Shown here: positions 46,714-59,330 of the stretch, piece after piece
How positions within the stretch are numbered: the stretch's first letter is position 1
How the letters are laid out: every line of letters starts with the position of its first letter
Source: Darksidea phi
Lineage: Eukaryota > Ascomycota > Dothideomycetes > Pleosporales > Lentitheciaceae
DNA length: 64,000 nt
Assembly (NCBI GenBank): GCA_030770425.1
Contig: JASJFT010000028.1
Coordinates: forward strand, 124,001 to 188,000
Reading direction: 5' to 3'
Position numbers and translations under genes: made by a program
Notes under the pieces: generated by a model
Databases searched by the model: none
Seen by the model: the letters and a program-made list of their open reading frames with translations, nothing else
Told to the model about the DNA's origin: nothing

Positions 46714-47293
46714 GATGAATGTGATGTGGACAACTGTCAGGTATGTGGAGATTCGCAAAGTTCTCAAACGCCGTTGACGCGGGATGTGTAGGTCGGCCGA
46801 GGAGCGGGCGAAAGTAGTGTTGCAGTCCAACGGGCAGCTGAAGATCGAGATCTCGCGGCTACTTAGCTCCCGCGTGTTTCCGAGCGTACAATATAACTGG
46901 TAATGTAAGGTTTGCCACGACGTAACCTTGAAGGTACGGTGGATGTCTATCCCTCATTCCCGCTCTGCAACGTAGCCGAATGCACGGGCCGCATCAACAT
47001 CAACCACTATGAACGTTGAATTGCCAGGTTCGACGACTTGCGCGTGTAACAACAACTATCAATAAAACTGTCAATAAATCGCGCACGCTCTGGAAGTCGG
47101 CCTGAATTCCTCCAAAACAGTCTATTTATGTGGCAACCTGCGATCATAATTGCACAGATGGGCACTATTGCGTAGAGAAAGAATGGGTAGATATATTGCT
47201 AAAGAGAGTCTAACGGAGGCACCAGGCCTTGCGGGGTATAGAGCTTTTCACCAGATGCACCGGATGCAGTCCAAATACACGCAAGATAAATAT
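46714..47293. other. intergenic
   Basis: 580 bases between the EMC6 start and the next gene's stop, both minus. Nothing recognised beyond the expected EMC6 promoter. Confidence 0.55.
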
Positions 47294-48251
47294 CTATCCA
47301 AGCAAATCTAGCGGCCCGTACTCGTCAAGGTACCTACAAACGTTAGCGGGGTATCATGCGGGTTGAAGAAAGACACACTGTTGCAGATGGTGTGGCAGTT
47401 GGTAACCGGGGATTTCAGCTGCTCTCCTGAGATATACGAGGGCTTCGTGGAAATGCTGCCTATTTACCCTGACGGACGATACATTGCCGAGGCTCATGTA
47501 CGCTTCCGCAGCCTGTCAAAAAGTATTAGTAAGTGGGCGAAAGGGGGATACGTGATCCATACCGTTGAAAGGAGGATTCCACTCAGTTTGTCTTGCGAGC
47601 CCGCTGCATCTGCCGCATGCTTGAGATACTCAACTGCCGGCAGAAGTATGCCCCTTGCTTCCACATAGTCTGATGAATGAAGCCGGTCCTCTGCTTCAAT
47701 GGTAGCTCTGACGGCTCGTCTCTGCTCTTCGCTTGAGGATAATGGGGGCTCCTGACTCCCTCCACTACTACACGAGCTCTGCTCGGCGTGATGGATCCTC
47801 GAGAGCGGCTTCTGAGCTCGCAGAAGCCAGTTGCGTCCGATGACTGCCAGTGATGAGAAAGTTGGAGAGTATTGTTGCCGGGAAACTCACGAGTAAGGAG
47901 ATCAACGTCATCGGGGTAGACTTGAAGGAGCGTCAATGCCTGTCTCAAGCACCCTGAAGTGCTGGTTAGCGTGTGTCTTATGGTTGCCGTACCCCCAAGA
48001 CGCTTACAATTTGCAACGTCCGGAACGCCCCCATGGTCGGCATCTGCAAAAGCCACACGTTGACAGATATCAATGAGTGGTAGTTGCCATTGTTTGCGAA
48101 CTTCATCCGGCGTCGAGTCGCTGAACTCTAACAAGGCGATGATGCTGCGGACGGACTGGAGATGATCTCTCCAGCTGTTAGGAGCCGCGTCAAGCGTTGT
48201 AGCAATCAGTTCCACAGTGGAGTTGAGAGCTTGAATAGCCTTCTCATCCAT
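47294..48251 (-). CDS. hypothetical helical (TPR-like) protein
   Basis: No family name is certain. Five exons reconstructed from splice sites: 48251-48008, 47953-47891, 47843-47563, 47512-47379 and 47333-47294, giving 253 residues with all phases consistent. The longest uninterrupted frame (225 residues) reads through three introns and is wrong after residue 81. The joined protein is helical, with TPR-like units: WCLRQALTLLQVYPDDVDLLT, SDYVEARGILLPAVEYLKHA, LLSTAAEAYMSLGNVSS, HFHEALVYLRRAAEIPGY. It ends LQQYLDEYGPLDLLG. Alternating A/G-L-Y positions and helix lengths suggest tetratricopeptide repeats, so a scaffold or adaptor role is possible. Confidence 0.75.
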
Positions 48252-49845
48252 TGGTACCAATCAGTGAGGGGTGACGTTAGAGTTGCTTATAAGAGTAATT
48301 GAAAGAAAGTTGACTGTGGCAGAATCTAAGGAGTGGGGGAAGAAGAGCAGCGAGGCCGGATGAGGAGTGACAGAAGATTGATATAAGATTGCAGAATGGA
48401 AAGAACGGCACTAACCAGAATAGTTGAAGGCCTTTTACCTACGGAGTATAGCGGGTGCCCATCTAACCATGCAGACTACTGTTCAATCAAGCGAGAGCAG
48501 GGAGTGGAATATCCTAGAGGCCCGGGCCTGGTTGTGGCGTTAAGCCTTGATGTTCGCGATGGAAACTGCACCCAGCACATCATCTAACCACCCGAGAGCA
48601 GTTGCCACAGATGCTAGAAGCTCGACGAGTAGGATGAGCAACAGCCACCATGCCAGACCGCTCTACGTAATCTGGGAGCTTCCGAATCATTCCCACCCTT
48701 GGCTCTGTGGCAAGCTGTATGAAGCTTCATCAGGATGCGTAGTATAGCGGCCAGTCATGACCAGACAAGCAACGGTAGGGATGCATCATGCGGGCATAGT
48801 GGTCATGAGTGGGTCGGCGACGTCGACAGAGTAGTGCAGTGGAAATTCAGGAAAGACATGGCTCCAGCGATGCGGTAAGTGTCGATTTAGAATACAACGT
48901 AAGCTGGCTTGCATAAAATCCACAGAATAGCCCTATTAGCGGAGTCGTGCGGGTGATGACAAAACCCCGATCCAGAGAGGTTCGCATACGGACCTGGCCT
49001 TACGCGGGCTGTAGGCGAAGCTGCCCACCCATCTCGCGCATACTACGCTCCGAAAATCGTGGCAAGCTCTACATACCGAAGTACGAGCGTGAGTATTCAC
49101 ACCTGACCTAGGAAGGGCTAACCGTACCTGGTGCGGTATCTGGAGCCCCCAGGCAAATCTGAAGAAACATTGATAATCGCGCTGCAGGTACGAGGCGATA
49201 CCGTCGACTGGAGTCTAACAGTATGGCCGAGTCGCTTTGAAAGTTGCCTGTCGAATTGTCTGGTTGGGCGTACATAACCTCCATCGCGTCGGCACTCTTC
49301 AGTCCCGATCCCAAGGCGTTGATTAGCAACCGCACGAAGAAAGCGTCCGCACAGTTCGAGCATCATTGATACACCTTGGTCCTCCCACATTTGCCTGCCT
49401 GACAAATGGATGTGTAAGAGGTCTTGACGGCGGCCGGTGGTGCCAGGGTCGAGGAAATGCCCGCAGCATGGAAGCGCATTGCGTTGCATTGGAGTGATAT
49501 GTGTGAGCAAGGCTGGCGAGGGTTGGGTGACGTCTGCGGTTCTGCGGCCCCCGACCCATCCGCTTCGGGCCAACCCCGATCCCCAACCCTAGACCCTGGC
49601 CCGCAATTACAGCCGTGGAGCTACCACCTGCATTACTGTGTGTACATCTCCTTTCACCCCCCAGACGACCTCCCCGGACCGCCCAAACCCTCTGTCGCCT
49701 TCCACACACCTCCGCGCATGCGTTGCTACGCCTCTAGCACCGCGACTCCAACTCACGTCCGCCAATCGTCCGACTGTCTCACTCGCATGCCCAGCCGAGA
49801 CGCGCGCATTCCAGCAGAGCCACCCGCCGGCGCATCATGAGGTAG
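48252..49845. other. intergenic / shared upstream region
   Basis: 1.6 kb between the divergent TPR-like and vezatin-like genes. Only shadow or short frames were seen. A 75-residue minus-strand frame at 49108-49335 looks protein-like (GLKSADAMEVMYAQPDN) but has a stop just upstream and no splice-linked partner that could be confirmed. The last 300 bases are C-rich and pyrimidine-rich, like a 5' UTR. Confidence 0.5.
49837..49845 (+). promoter_or_regulatory. two-codon uORF abutting the start codon
   Basis: ATG AGG TAG occupies 49837-49845 and is directly followed by the ATG of the vezatin-like gene at 49846, in the same frame. Such a minimal upstream frame can reduce initiation or couple termination to reinitiation. 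Function is inferred. Confidence 0.5.
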
Positions 49846-51838
49846 ATGGACAACGTTATTTTGCAAGACTCGCCCCTAGCGGCCGAGCTTCTCGAAGGTG
49901 AGAGCCCGCATGTCTGTCATGGATTGCCTCCGGTTAACAGCTGTGGCAGGCGAAGGACGGGGATGCGCCCCGCCGTCACCGACCAACCCGCCAACAACCT
50001 CAGAATCCCAGAGCTTCGCGCCTCGGGGACCCTCGACGCTGCAGTCACGCATACGAGATAGGCTGCCCCGGCCGCTCCGGGTGCGGGTAGGGCGGCATGG
50101 CTCTGTTGCCCACATCCATCACGCCTGTTCGGTGCGTACACTCACTCGGCCGCCCGCGTTTATATACAACTACTGATGCATGGTCCAGAGAGCGGTGAAC
50201 TCAACCCTAGGCCGCGCTGACAACCAGCGCTTCCTCGAACAATTTCGCTACGTAGTTGTCGCTTCCCAACTACTAAACGACTCTGGGAGTCTGCGTGCGA
50301 CCGCCGTACCTAGCTTCGCCGCCGACGGACGCAATGGCCCACAAGAGTTGCAGGTCGCCACTATCAATCTGACGGGTGCTGCCTTGACGGCTGCGACTGC
50401 CTTCATCCTGGTATGGCTGGTGCATTGGTCGCGCAGCCGGCCCTCTGGCTTCAGCAAGGGCAGATTCGTCGTCGTCGTTGTCGTGTTCGCTGCCCTGGTC
50501 ACCGCTCTCTACGCCTACGTACGCCGGCAATGGCTCCACTATCTTCGACAGCAAGCTGTGGAAGGCGCCTCAACCCTGGTCACGAACTTGCAGGCTTTCG
50601 AGGCTTCGACGTCATCGGCGCTTGCATTGATCCAAGAGGTTGAGCTTGTTTCACGCGGCTACCGGCTGTAAGGAATCGTTATGCCTAAACATGGGACCAA
50701 ACGCTGACCTCATTCTAGAAGCAGCCCCCTGCCACCCATTTCGCGCATCGAGGAGAAGGGCCAAGCCCGCCGTTGTCACCGCCTGCGCCGGACTCTCCGT
50801 GCCGCCTTTGCTGAAACCATACCCGTCTTCTCGGAACAATGTGGCGCTCTCAAGCAGCTGATCGAGGAAGATGACCTGGAGAAATACTTCGATGTCTATG
50901 ATGTCAGCAATCCAGACCTGCAGGAGGCGGGGCAGGGTTATACCGACTCCGAGTTTGAAGATGCCGAGACTCTCAAAGTCCTCCGGGTGTTACAGTACCG
51001 CCTGAACACGCTGCGTCGCGTGTATCTATGCTCGTTGCTTGCTCTTGAGGCTGACGGCGGAAAACCAGACTTTGCCCGTTGGAGTGCTGTGGTCGATTCA
51101 ATGCTGGCCTTGGCCGCTGCAACAGGAGAGTGGAGTGAAAAATTCATTCGCGTGCTAGGAGAGGAAGAGCAGTTTGTCCTCCCATCGCCACAAAAGTTCC
51201 AGCCTACTCCAGGCCGAGATCGCCTACGCAATTCCGTCCGAAAACTAAGCGGATTGTCTCAGGGTATCCGCGGCCTGCAGGCCAAAATGCAAATCCTTCG
51301 TGAGGAGTCTCACATGAGCTTGGAGGAGACAGAGGATGTGTCTGAGCTCGGGACTCATCTCATCGCACAATACGACTCCATTGGTGCTGATCTGAAGAAT
51401 TTGATGCAGGCTTGGGAGGCAGGAAGGAGCGCGCTCGCATTGAACATAGACCGACATGAGCGACGCATATCTCAGGCTTCAAGTGGGCTGCGGTCGCCAG
51501 TACCGAGTCTGGGTGGCCTTACCGCTGTGGAAGAAGGCAGTCCTTCTGACGCCCTCCGCGCGCTCAACGGCGGCCTGCTCAGCCCGCAGCAGTCGGCCCC
51601 CCCTAGCGTGGGAAGCAACTCGGATGACGAAATATTTGAGGCGATCGCTATCCCAAAGACCAGGATGACCATGACAAGGGAAGAGCGAATGCACAAGATT
51701 CAAGAGGATCGTGCGCGACAAGCATCTCTACGAGAACAACGAGACGCGAGCACCAATATGCTCAAAGAGCTGGAATCGGTTATCAATCTCAGGCCACAAA
51801 AGAACGCTGGGCCAGGCACAAGAGTTACGAGCATTTAA
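49846..51838 (+). CDS. vezatin-like / INP2-type myosin-binding peroxisome receptor
   Basis: Family members sit in the peroxisome membrane and bind class V myosin for organelle transport. Four exons: 49846-49897, 49950-50131, 50189-50667 and 50719-51838, giving 610 residues. Residues 1-100 include DSPLAAELLEGEG and a basic LQSRIRDRLPRPLRVRVGRHG..IHHACS block. RFLEQFRYVVVASQLLND begins the conserved core. Two membrane segments follow (TGAALTAATAFILVWLV and FVVVVVVFAALVTALYAYV). The myosin-binding signature is IQEVELVSRGYRLSSPLPPI then CHRLRRTLR. The C-terminal half is helical, then Ser/Pro-rich, and ends in a charged coiled coil (MTREERMHKIQEDRARQ). Confidence 0.88.
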
Positions 51839-53847
51839 CGTTTGCCATGCATTTGACTAATGAGAGTTTGACAGGTTTTTTCGGGGGCGTTTATATATGC
51901 GTCACACCGCCAACACGATCCACTTTTCTGATTTACTGCGGGATCGGGTTACATATTAGGAGTTGTGGAGATAACGTCTGTATCTCGTCGATATCCGGGT
52001 CTATTGACCCTGCTGCAATACGTTCTCGCTTTTGTAAGATACCAGGTGGCATCAGTGCGATGCTTTTCTTTTGAATACCTAATGCGTCAATAAAATGAAT
52101 GACATACTCAACCCATCGTGATGACCTCGATCTAGATTCACGTTGTTTGCTCGGATTGATTTGTCTTGAAACGTACTCCAACCACACGGTTCACCATGCA
52201 CCAGTTCTTGAGGGCTGCTTTCTACGATTCAGCTGAAGCACCGTCTACAATGTGTGGCGCAGAAGGGCGGTGGGATCTGAATCATTAGCTCTTGTTGCTT
52301 TTGTCAGTGCCAAGGAGCTTTGAAGTCCGCATAAGAAGGGAGCAGACAGGGTATCTTTCCAAACACTATCTCGGATGCCGTCTTGTTTGTGTACGGCAAA
52401 TGTAGCCAAGACTGTGCCCAGTCACATTCTCTCGGGACACTTCTGTGCAAGCCATCCAAGGATCACCATTAGCGAAAGGAGGAGCACAAGTCCATGGACA
52501 GACCTGAACATGAAGTGGTCGAGAACACCGCTTTACATATATGCCTCTGCACGCCTCTGTCTACCTCAGTTGTCCGTGCAAATCAATATATGTCTCCGCC
52601 ATCTTGTTCTCTCCGGGACCCAGCTCAGCTGCAACGACGTGGCTGGCGAATGCAAGTCCCGGAGATAATTCTGGGGCTTCATGCGTCGTCCTGCATGTAG
52701 TAGAAGCGAGCATGATGATCATTGGTCCAAGCCGTCCTGCCGGGACTGTATAGTTTTCTCACAGACTGCTCAGTGGCTTGTTTGCCGACAACATGACGCT
52801 TCATCTTTGGTGGGTCTGGCTGATAAAAGTCCGAACGAGCCGTTGCCTATGTCGGAAGAGTGAGGAAGTCGAAAGCGGGCTGCAGACGGGATAAAGTGTC
52901 CTAGCTGAAAACCGTCGAGTGTAGGCGGGCGAGAACAAGATCCCACCATCCGGAGATGTGTCTGCTGCAGAACGACCGTCACCTCCCCCGGCCCGCTGTT
53001 CAGCACGTGCTAGCGTTGGGCATCTCTTGATATCTGTCGGCCCAGGCAAATGACTAATCGGCGACGTTCTTTGTAGAAAGCTTAAGCTCTCGTGCGAGTC
53101 AAAATGGGAACGTGGTGCATATAACTTCTGTCTCTCCGTAACGGGTTGGAGCTAAGTAGCCGCCCGAGCGCGTCGTGAGTACGCCTCGCAGCGCCTGCAT
53201 GTCCACTGGCCACCCACTAGGAGCTTCCATCTTATAGGAAGGCTGCGCCACGTTCTCGTTGATAAGACAGCAGGAACATGCCGGTTCCAGTCGTTTCTTC
53301 CCACGGTTAACCTAGGTCGCATTATGCCTAGCTTCGATACCCCTGACCGAGCCTTGGTGAGCTCTGTTTCAACGTCAGCTTCTTTTCAACGACGATACAA
53401 CATTTTCTTGCCATCTTCTTGCACACTGTTGCGATCTCGTCATGAACCATGCTTGAACTTCTCTTCTATCGACACGAGGAACGCTGTAGGAATGATCAAC
53501 CTTGAACAAATTAGCACACGCCCACCCCCAACGATACACGCGCGACGGCGGAACCCCACAGCATCTCTTCAGCAGCCACACCGACGATCCATCGAACTCT
53601 TACGGGCGAAGCCAGCGGAACAAACCCCCAGTAAACAGCACGCGTAACACGCCAATCGTACAAGACAACCTCGAATAGCCACCACCTTCACCGCCAAGGC
53701 AACCCCCGAACATGGCATCCGGATGCCCCTTCAACCAACAGATCAGACCATCCAACCCGCAACACATACTTTCATGCCCGAGCTCATATACTTTAGACGA
53801 GAGGAGGACGAATTGTCGCTTCCAACTCCCTCTCAGGCTTTGAAAGG
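51839..53847. other. intergenic, start of gene-poor region
   Basis: 2.0 kb between the vezatin-like gene (plus) and the first C2H2 gene (minus), i.e. between convergent 3' ends. No open frame shows family resemblance or convincing exon joins. No repeat family identified by eye. Confidence 0.5.
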
Positions 53848-54674
53848 CTAGCTGGCTTGAGGTGAATGACTAGCCGCGGTGCCGTGGCGTTTCCGACTAT
53901 GATTCAGGAGAGCATCGGACCTTTGGTAAATCTTGCCGCATTGAGGGCACTCGTATTCCCTCTTCTGCACCGACGAGCATTTCAAGCTTCGCTTGTGGCG
54001 GGGCAAGTTACCAACGGCATGCACGCCTGAGAGGATTGTACCACAATCGTCGCATTGGATGGTAAATTCTGTGCCGTCCGGAGTTGCGGCTACAAGAGAA
54101 TGAGGTGGTGTCTCTGCAGGTGGCACAACAACAGATGGGGTGAATGTTGTCGCCGAATGACCTGGGTTTCCATATCCCCTACCTACTCGTCAGTTACAGC
54201 ACCCAAAAGGTTTAGAAGCCCTTACTGCTGGTCCCGGTATGATTCCGCGATAGGGACGTCACGACTGTGGGTATTTTGGGTGGTGGTATTCAACGGGGCG
54301 CTATTGGATCCGCTCCTGTCATTCAACGGATATTGGTATCCTTCAGGCTGGCTAGGAGACATTAGCCATCTCAAATGCTGGACCTTACCCAACATGCCAA
54401 CCTACCTTGGAGTTTCATTGTATGAGCATTCCGCCTGGTACTGCCCCGGTTGTATCCTATTGTCTCCGATGACCATTTCAGGCGGATACGTCTCGCGTTG
54501 GTAGTCATCTGTTTGAGCGCCATCGTTCCCGTAGTATCCGACTTCGGGGTGGTGTAGTGTCGCGTCGCTTTCTAGAAAATCTGATGGCGCCGTATTGGCA
54601 TCACCCGAATGCTGGCCCTCATACATGGGTTCCCACTGCCACGAATCGGACGTGCCCTCTGGATAGGAGCTCAT
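53848..54674 (-). CDS. two-finger C2H2-type zinc-finger protein (copy A)
   Basis: Probably a DNA-binding regulator; target unknown. Three exons: 54674-54406, 54351-54226 and 54178-53848, giving 241 residues. The start is MSSYPEGTSDSWQW; the first 150 residues are Asp/Glu/Gln/Tyr/Pro-rich with no domain. The first finger is atypical, CDDCGTIL..GNLPRHKRSLKC, ending in Cys rather than His. The second is CPQCGKIYQRSDALLNHSRKRH. The gap between them is short and basic. Its layout (disordered N-terminus, GNLxRHxRS finger, then RSDAxxxH finger near the C-terminus) matches copy B at 59331-60130. The exon 3 acceptor (GTAGGTAG|GGG) was chosen because only it keeps the frame open. Confidence 0.78.
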
Positions 54675-57600
54675 CGCGCTATACACAGGTTTCGGTTCAC
54701 AGGGCCTATCCGAAAATCAGCTTGCCCTCCCATCATTGTTTTTGACCGTACCTTCGCTATCGATTTTCTTCTTGGAGCCGTCCACCACTTGCGCTATTGA
54801 AGGCAAGGACGATGCCTACGTGTACGGGTTCGGGAAACAACGTCGATATCGTGCTCGGGGCAGGCTCAAGACCAGATTGTTCGAAAGGCACGATGATTCC
54901 CACGCTGCAACTGGCGCCGTTGTATAAAGGTTCGTTCCTAAGTGATGGTTAACAACATGCCGGCACCTCGGCGAGAAACAAACCGGCTGGAAGTTGCGCT
55001 CAATGGGCGAGTCCGGGGAATAAGGCCAAACGTGTTAAGCGCAGTGGGCCGAGAGAAGGGGGAATGCTCAACAATCGCGGCACGATACTGTTGACATCGT
55101 AGATTACGGGGTGGTTCCACGACGATATAAATGCAACCTCCGTAAGATGTAAGGCTCCGAACGGCCCACCAGTTCGGGTGCTAAGAGCTATCAGTAGGAC
55201 AGGATGTTGCAGCAGCCCCAAAACGCCTTGGTAACACACTATCGCCGGAAGGTGGGCGTCTTCTCGAGGCATTTGCCCTTTCGCTGTGAATCTCCTTGGG
55301 GCTCACCAAGGTTATTGGAGGCCTGCCGTTGAGACGAGGTCATCTGACACCAACAACCGACATGGAGTAACATCTGCCTTCCGGGCGCGATACTTGCAGA
55401 CAGGTTGCCCCGGCTAGCGTTGCAAAATGGGAGTGGGCAATCGTATAGTATGTGCGACGCATGGCATCGCAGCCGATATGTTCGACGTTCCTAACACGCA
55501 AGACTAGCTTCGAGGCTGCCTGCGAAAACAAAGTCGTGGACACCCCGACTAGCTCGATCGTGCGTTACCGGATCGCAATGCCGGGCCACGAGGGTCTCCT
55601 GTCTTCTCAAGACAAACCTTGCACCAGTGCAGTTGTTCACCGGCCGGCAGAGAGCATCAAAGGCGCTCTGGAGATACACCTAGGCTCGCAGAAGGTTGAG
55701 CTCAAGGCTCGGAGATTCCCGTCCTTCGCCAATGAATTTTCATATTGCCTCTCAGGGCCAGCCTGATCCGGACGTTTGGGACATTGAAGCTTCAGCTGGC
55801 ACGAACAGATATGCACCACCCTTGTACTGAGCGCACAGGGATCAGCTGCCTTTCGAGATATACGCCTCACCTGAAATCCTCTATGGAGAACCTACCCTTG
55901 TCGACTGCACTTGCGATCCGAGGGAGCCGTCAGTGGACGCAAGGTGAGCCAATTGGGTCGCAGAATATTTAGCATATTCGCAGCATTTGGTCACTTGTAG
56001 GAGCGATATATTACGGCATCGGCGCTGAAGTGCTAATTATCAGGTTACTTGGGGGTTGCTTGGGCTGCTATATTCGTTTCGAGCCGTCACAAACAGTTCC
56101 AGCCACCTTTCGCTTGCGTCCGACCGTCCTCCGGCCCGTCCCTTACTGCCAAAAGCCGCACGCCCCTGAGAGGAAGATGATCGAGCATCCTCACATTACC
56201 AACAAGAAAATCCGTTGGCTATAAAGGCCCAGCGAGCATCCTGGCGCTAATGGGAGCGCTTAGAGTCAGCGCCAATATGACTTGCAGCACTTTATTCATC
56301 CCGCACCAATGTCACAACAAGGGGTCATACACTTGTGTCTATCAATTGTCAAAAGCAGCCGCAACTGGGGAATACCGTGCAAATCATCCATCCTGATTCC
56401 TGCATAGCTACTTACTTCTTCTGCTGGGGAAGTTCCGACATCCGTACGTTTAGTTGCAGTGCCTGGCTATGCACCACTGCTTCGCTTGGCGCTTGCCTTC
56501 TATCTTATGATCTTTCTTCTAGTAAGACGGCAGATTCCACCAGAGCCTCTATGCAACCCCCGTTTAGCTCCATATGAGCCGCATGGCTGATACGCATAAA
56601 CGCCCGACCAGGTGTGCTTTTCTGGCGACAACTTCCAAGGCACGCCCGCTACGGACTGATGACAACTCACGGTTCCGGTAGTGGAACAAGGTCATCATCA
56701 AGAGCATGATTGTGTCACTTCATCTCGCAGGATGGAACAAACACCGCGCATTGTCCAGGGATGTCATTTTGGCGCCCTCAGCTCTGCGTCGCGCCTTCGA
56801 AGCGCTGCCACATCCTCTCCTCAACGATGCGCCCCACTTTTCCTACTTCGCAAACGACGTATCATTTGACAGACTATCCAACGATGTCTCATTGAGAGAA
56901 CAGCGGTGAGTTGGAGCTTGACGAGATTGACACACGTCTAGACCGAGAACCATGTCCGCCTCACTCTCGAATCCATGACCCTCGAGCCCTTTCCGTTATC
57001 GGTCCCTTCGCTATTCAAGGCATAAACGAGCGTGAGGCCTCAGTTCCTCGTGCATATGCCTGCTGGGCAATTGAAGGGTCACGTCCCACGCGCGCGGCGA
57101 CCCCAAGACGTGTGCATCGAAAACCGCGTACGACGAGGTGCAACTGGCAGATCCAGCGAGGATATCACAACGATAGGAACTCTAAGCCTCGCTAGGCTGA
57201 TAACCCTGGGGTGCGTTAGACCCGATGCACGCTGGCCTTGTGCCAGTCCTTCGCTTCTATTGCGGAATAGAAAGTTTGCCCTTTTTTGCCTTGTTTGCCC
57301 TTTTCAGTCAGCTTGCCCAACTTCAGATTTGTTGGCTCACAAACCGACTGGCGAGAATGCACTGCCTCTTTTGAGTCGTCATGTAGCATCTGCTTGAAGC
57401 ATTCAATCGGCCTGCAGGCGTTTTTCATAGTAAGTTGATATGCATGGCACTCAAGAATCTGCGGAAGCGGTGCAGCATCACTCGGCAGGGCTTTATCTGA
57501 GGTGGCAGGGCTCTGAGCCGCTGATTTGATGAGTAGCGAGTTTATTCACGTCCTGCTATGTGCGTACCACATCGCATGCATGTCTTGGCCCCTTGTCGAC

Positions 57601-59330
57601 GTATAGGAGAGGTGGGAATATGTTCGTCAACACACCAAAAGCCCTATAACGGTAAGGCAGCACGAGGCTCATGGTTCCTAAAACGCGCACGATCCCAAAC
57701 AGGTCGTGGGCATGCACCGGAATATTTTCCGGCATTGTACCGTTACACACAAAGGGGTGCGAGGCAGACATCGGTAACAGAGCCGGAGAAGCTACACCAT
57801 GAATGTCAATCTTATACAAACATACTTTCCTGCGCTAGATCCAAATAGAATTTATACCCGTAGATCTCTTGTAGATGTCCAATGGCGAGGCCAACACCTT
57901 ATATCATTTGATCTTCTCAACTTTTCAAAGTTACATTCGAATGATACTATATTTGCGATAACCTCCGGAGATGTGCCCGACTTGAGCAGTCACTTTTCTA
58001 AGAATATTGACGCTTGTGGCATACCGTATTGATGAGACCGTACTCTCTAACGCACTGCTGCCTTGGGCACGAATAGTGCACCGCATTTAGTAAAAGAACT
58101 TAGAAAAGCCCAATCCTTACGCAAAGGGCACACCAGGCCACCTTGCGCAAATCTACCTCTCACGCACGTATCTCGCACATCCACGTGTTCACCGCTCTTT
58201 TCAATCTTCCTCCAGCACTCACCTACCCGTACCCAACACCATCCTCAACGTCCCTCAATGCTCGTATTTGAAATTGCCAATCCGGCAGCAAAGCCGAATG
58301 CATACGTTGTTAAGAAACAAGATGCGGGATTGGCTAGCCCTGCGATACTCGGCGGCCCAACCATGCTTGACGATGGTGCCCAGCACCCGTGGAGTGCATT
58401 GGTTGGTGGGATGCGCAGCGACCTCCCAACGTTATGTCTGCCCAAAAGCGCAATATTTCAAGCATAGGGAGTAGATGCAGTGCGACGTCGGAGAGATATG
58501 CTTATTTGAATAGGCGTGAGGAAGGATGCCTTGTAGGTTGCCTCTGCCACCTCTCGTTTCATTGTGTTGATCGTCCGCGCTGTATTTTCGGAGCCTTTTT
58601 TTTTTATTTGGCCACTCACAGATCCTTGTTAGGAGTGTAGTTCTCGAAGCAGGTTCGTCGTTACGCACTGACGCGAGCACCCGCCTGTTGCCGCAAACGA
58701 TTGGCAAACTCTCGCGAGGGCGGACGGATCTCTGCGTCACAAGGGAAACCTTGTAAGGACATCAGCGCTAGTGGAGGAAGGGGTGTCTCGTTCGCTAACA
58801 GTTGTGCCGAAGGACTACCAGGTGCAAGGCAGCTGAGGGGTGAAGACATATTTTCCACAAGAGGTGGATGCTACAGGAAGGAAAAGGGCTGTCTAACTAA
58901 TACCATGGAACTTCAAGACGCCGCCGCCAGGAAAAGAAAGGAGATGCTACTGGGATGACATAAAAAGGAACGTTGGACAGGAAACCCACCAAGACCCTAG
59001 AATATCGGGGAAAGATACAAAACTCTAGCGGCGAAGGGAAATGCCACAAATTTGGTAGCCAATCAAGCAAGTTGCTCTTCCTTCTTTTTTCTTGCCATCT
59101 TCTCTTCCTCTACAGTCTTCACTTGCCCCTTCTCGATCAAGGTCTACAGTTAGGGCTTAGTCTCACTAGGAAATGCAGGCCCACTGATACCCTCCTCCCT
59201 TTGTGGTCCCTTGCTGGTCACTGGCACCAACATATCATTCGTTGTCCTCGGCTCTAGGTCCAGTTGTCATCAGTGTGATGGTCGATTCTGAAGTAGGATG
59301 CTTCGAAAGCTTGATGAGATCTATTGCACC
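54675..59330. other. gene-poor region between two C2H2 genes
   Basis: 4.66 kb scanned on both strands. No gene family, tRNA, rRNA or long repeat was recognised. Open frames are short (under 135 residues) and mostly chance-like. One weak candidate small ORF is listed at 58258-58467. A minus-strand Lys/Glu-rich peptide near 59,050-59,140 (EEEKMARKKEEQLA) could be a decayed coding remnant, but nothing around it supports a gene. Confidence 0.45.
58258..58467 (+). CDS. weak small ORF, hypothetical
   Basis: 69 residues from an ATG preceded by a CT/CA-rich leader that resembles a fungal 5' UTR (MLVFEIANPAAKPNAYVVKK). No signal peptide, family or splice partner was found. Listed only because the leader is suggestive; it may be chance. 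Confidence 0.2.
   Translation: MLVFEIANPAAKPNAYVVKKQDAGLASPAILGGPTMLDDGAQHPWSALVGGMRSDLPTLCLPKSAIFQA

Noticed and set aside
49108..49335. 75-residue protein-like minus-strand frame
   Set aside because: Has a stop immediately upstream and no confirmable exon partner or family; may be a remnant but not supportable.
59050..59140. Lys/Glu-rich minus-strand peptide resembling a transposase tail
   Set aside because: Too short and low-complexity; nothing upstream resembles a transposase.
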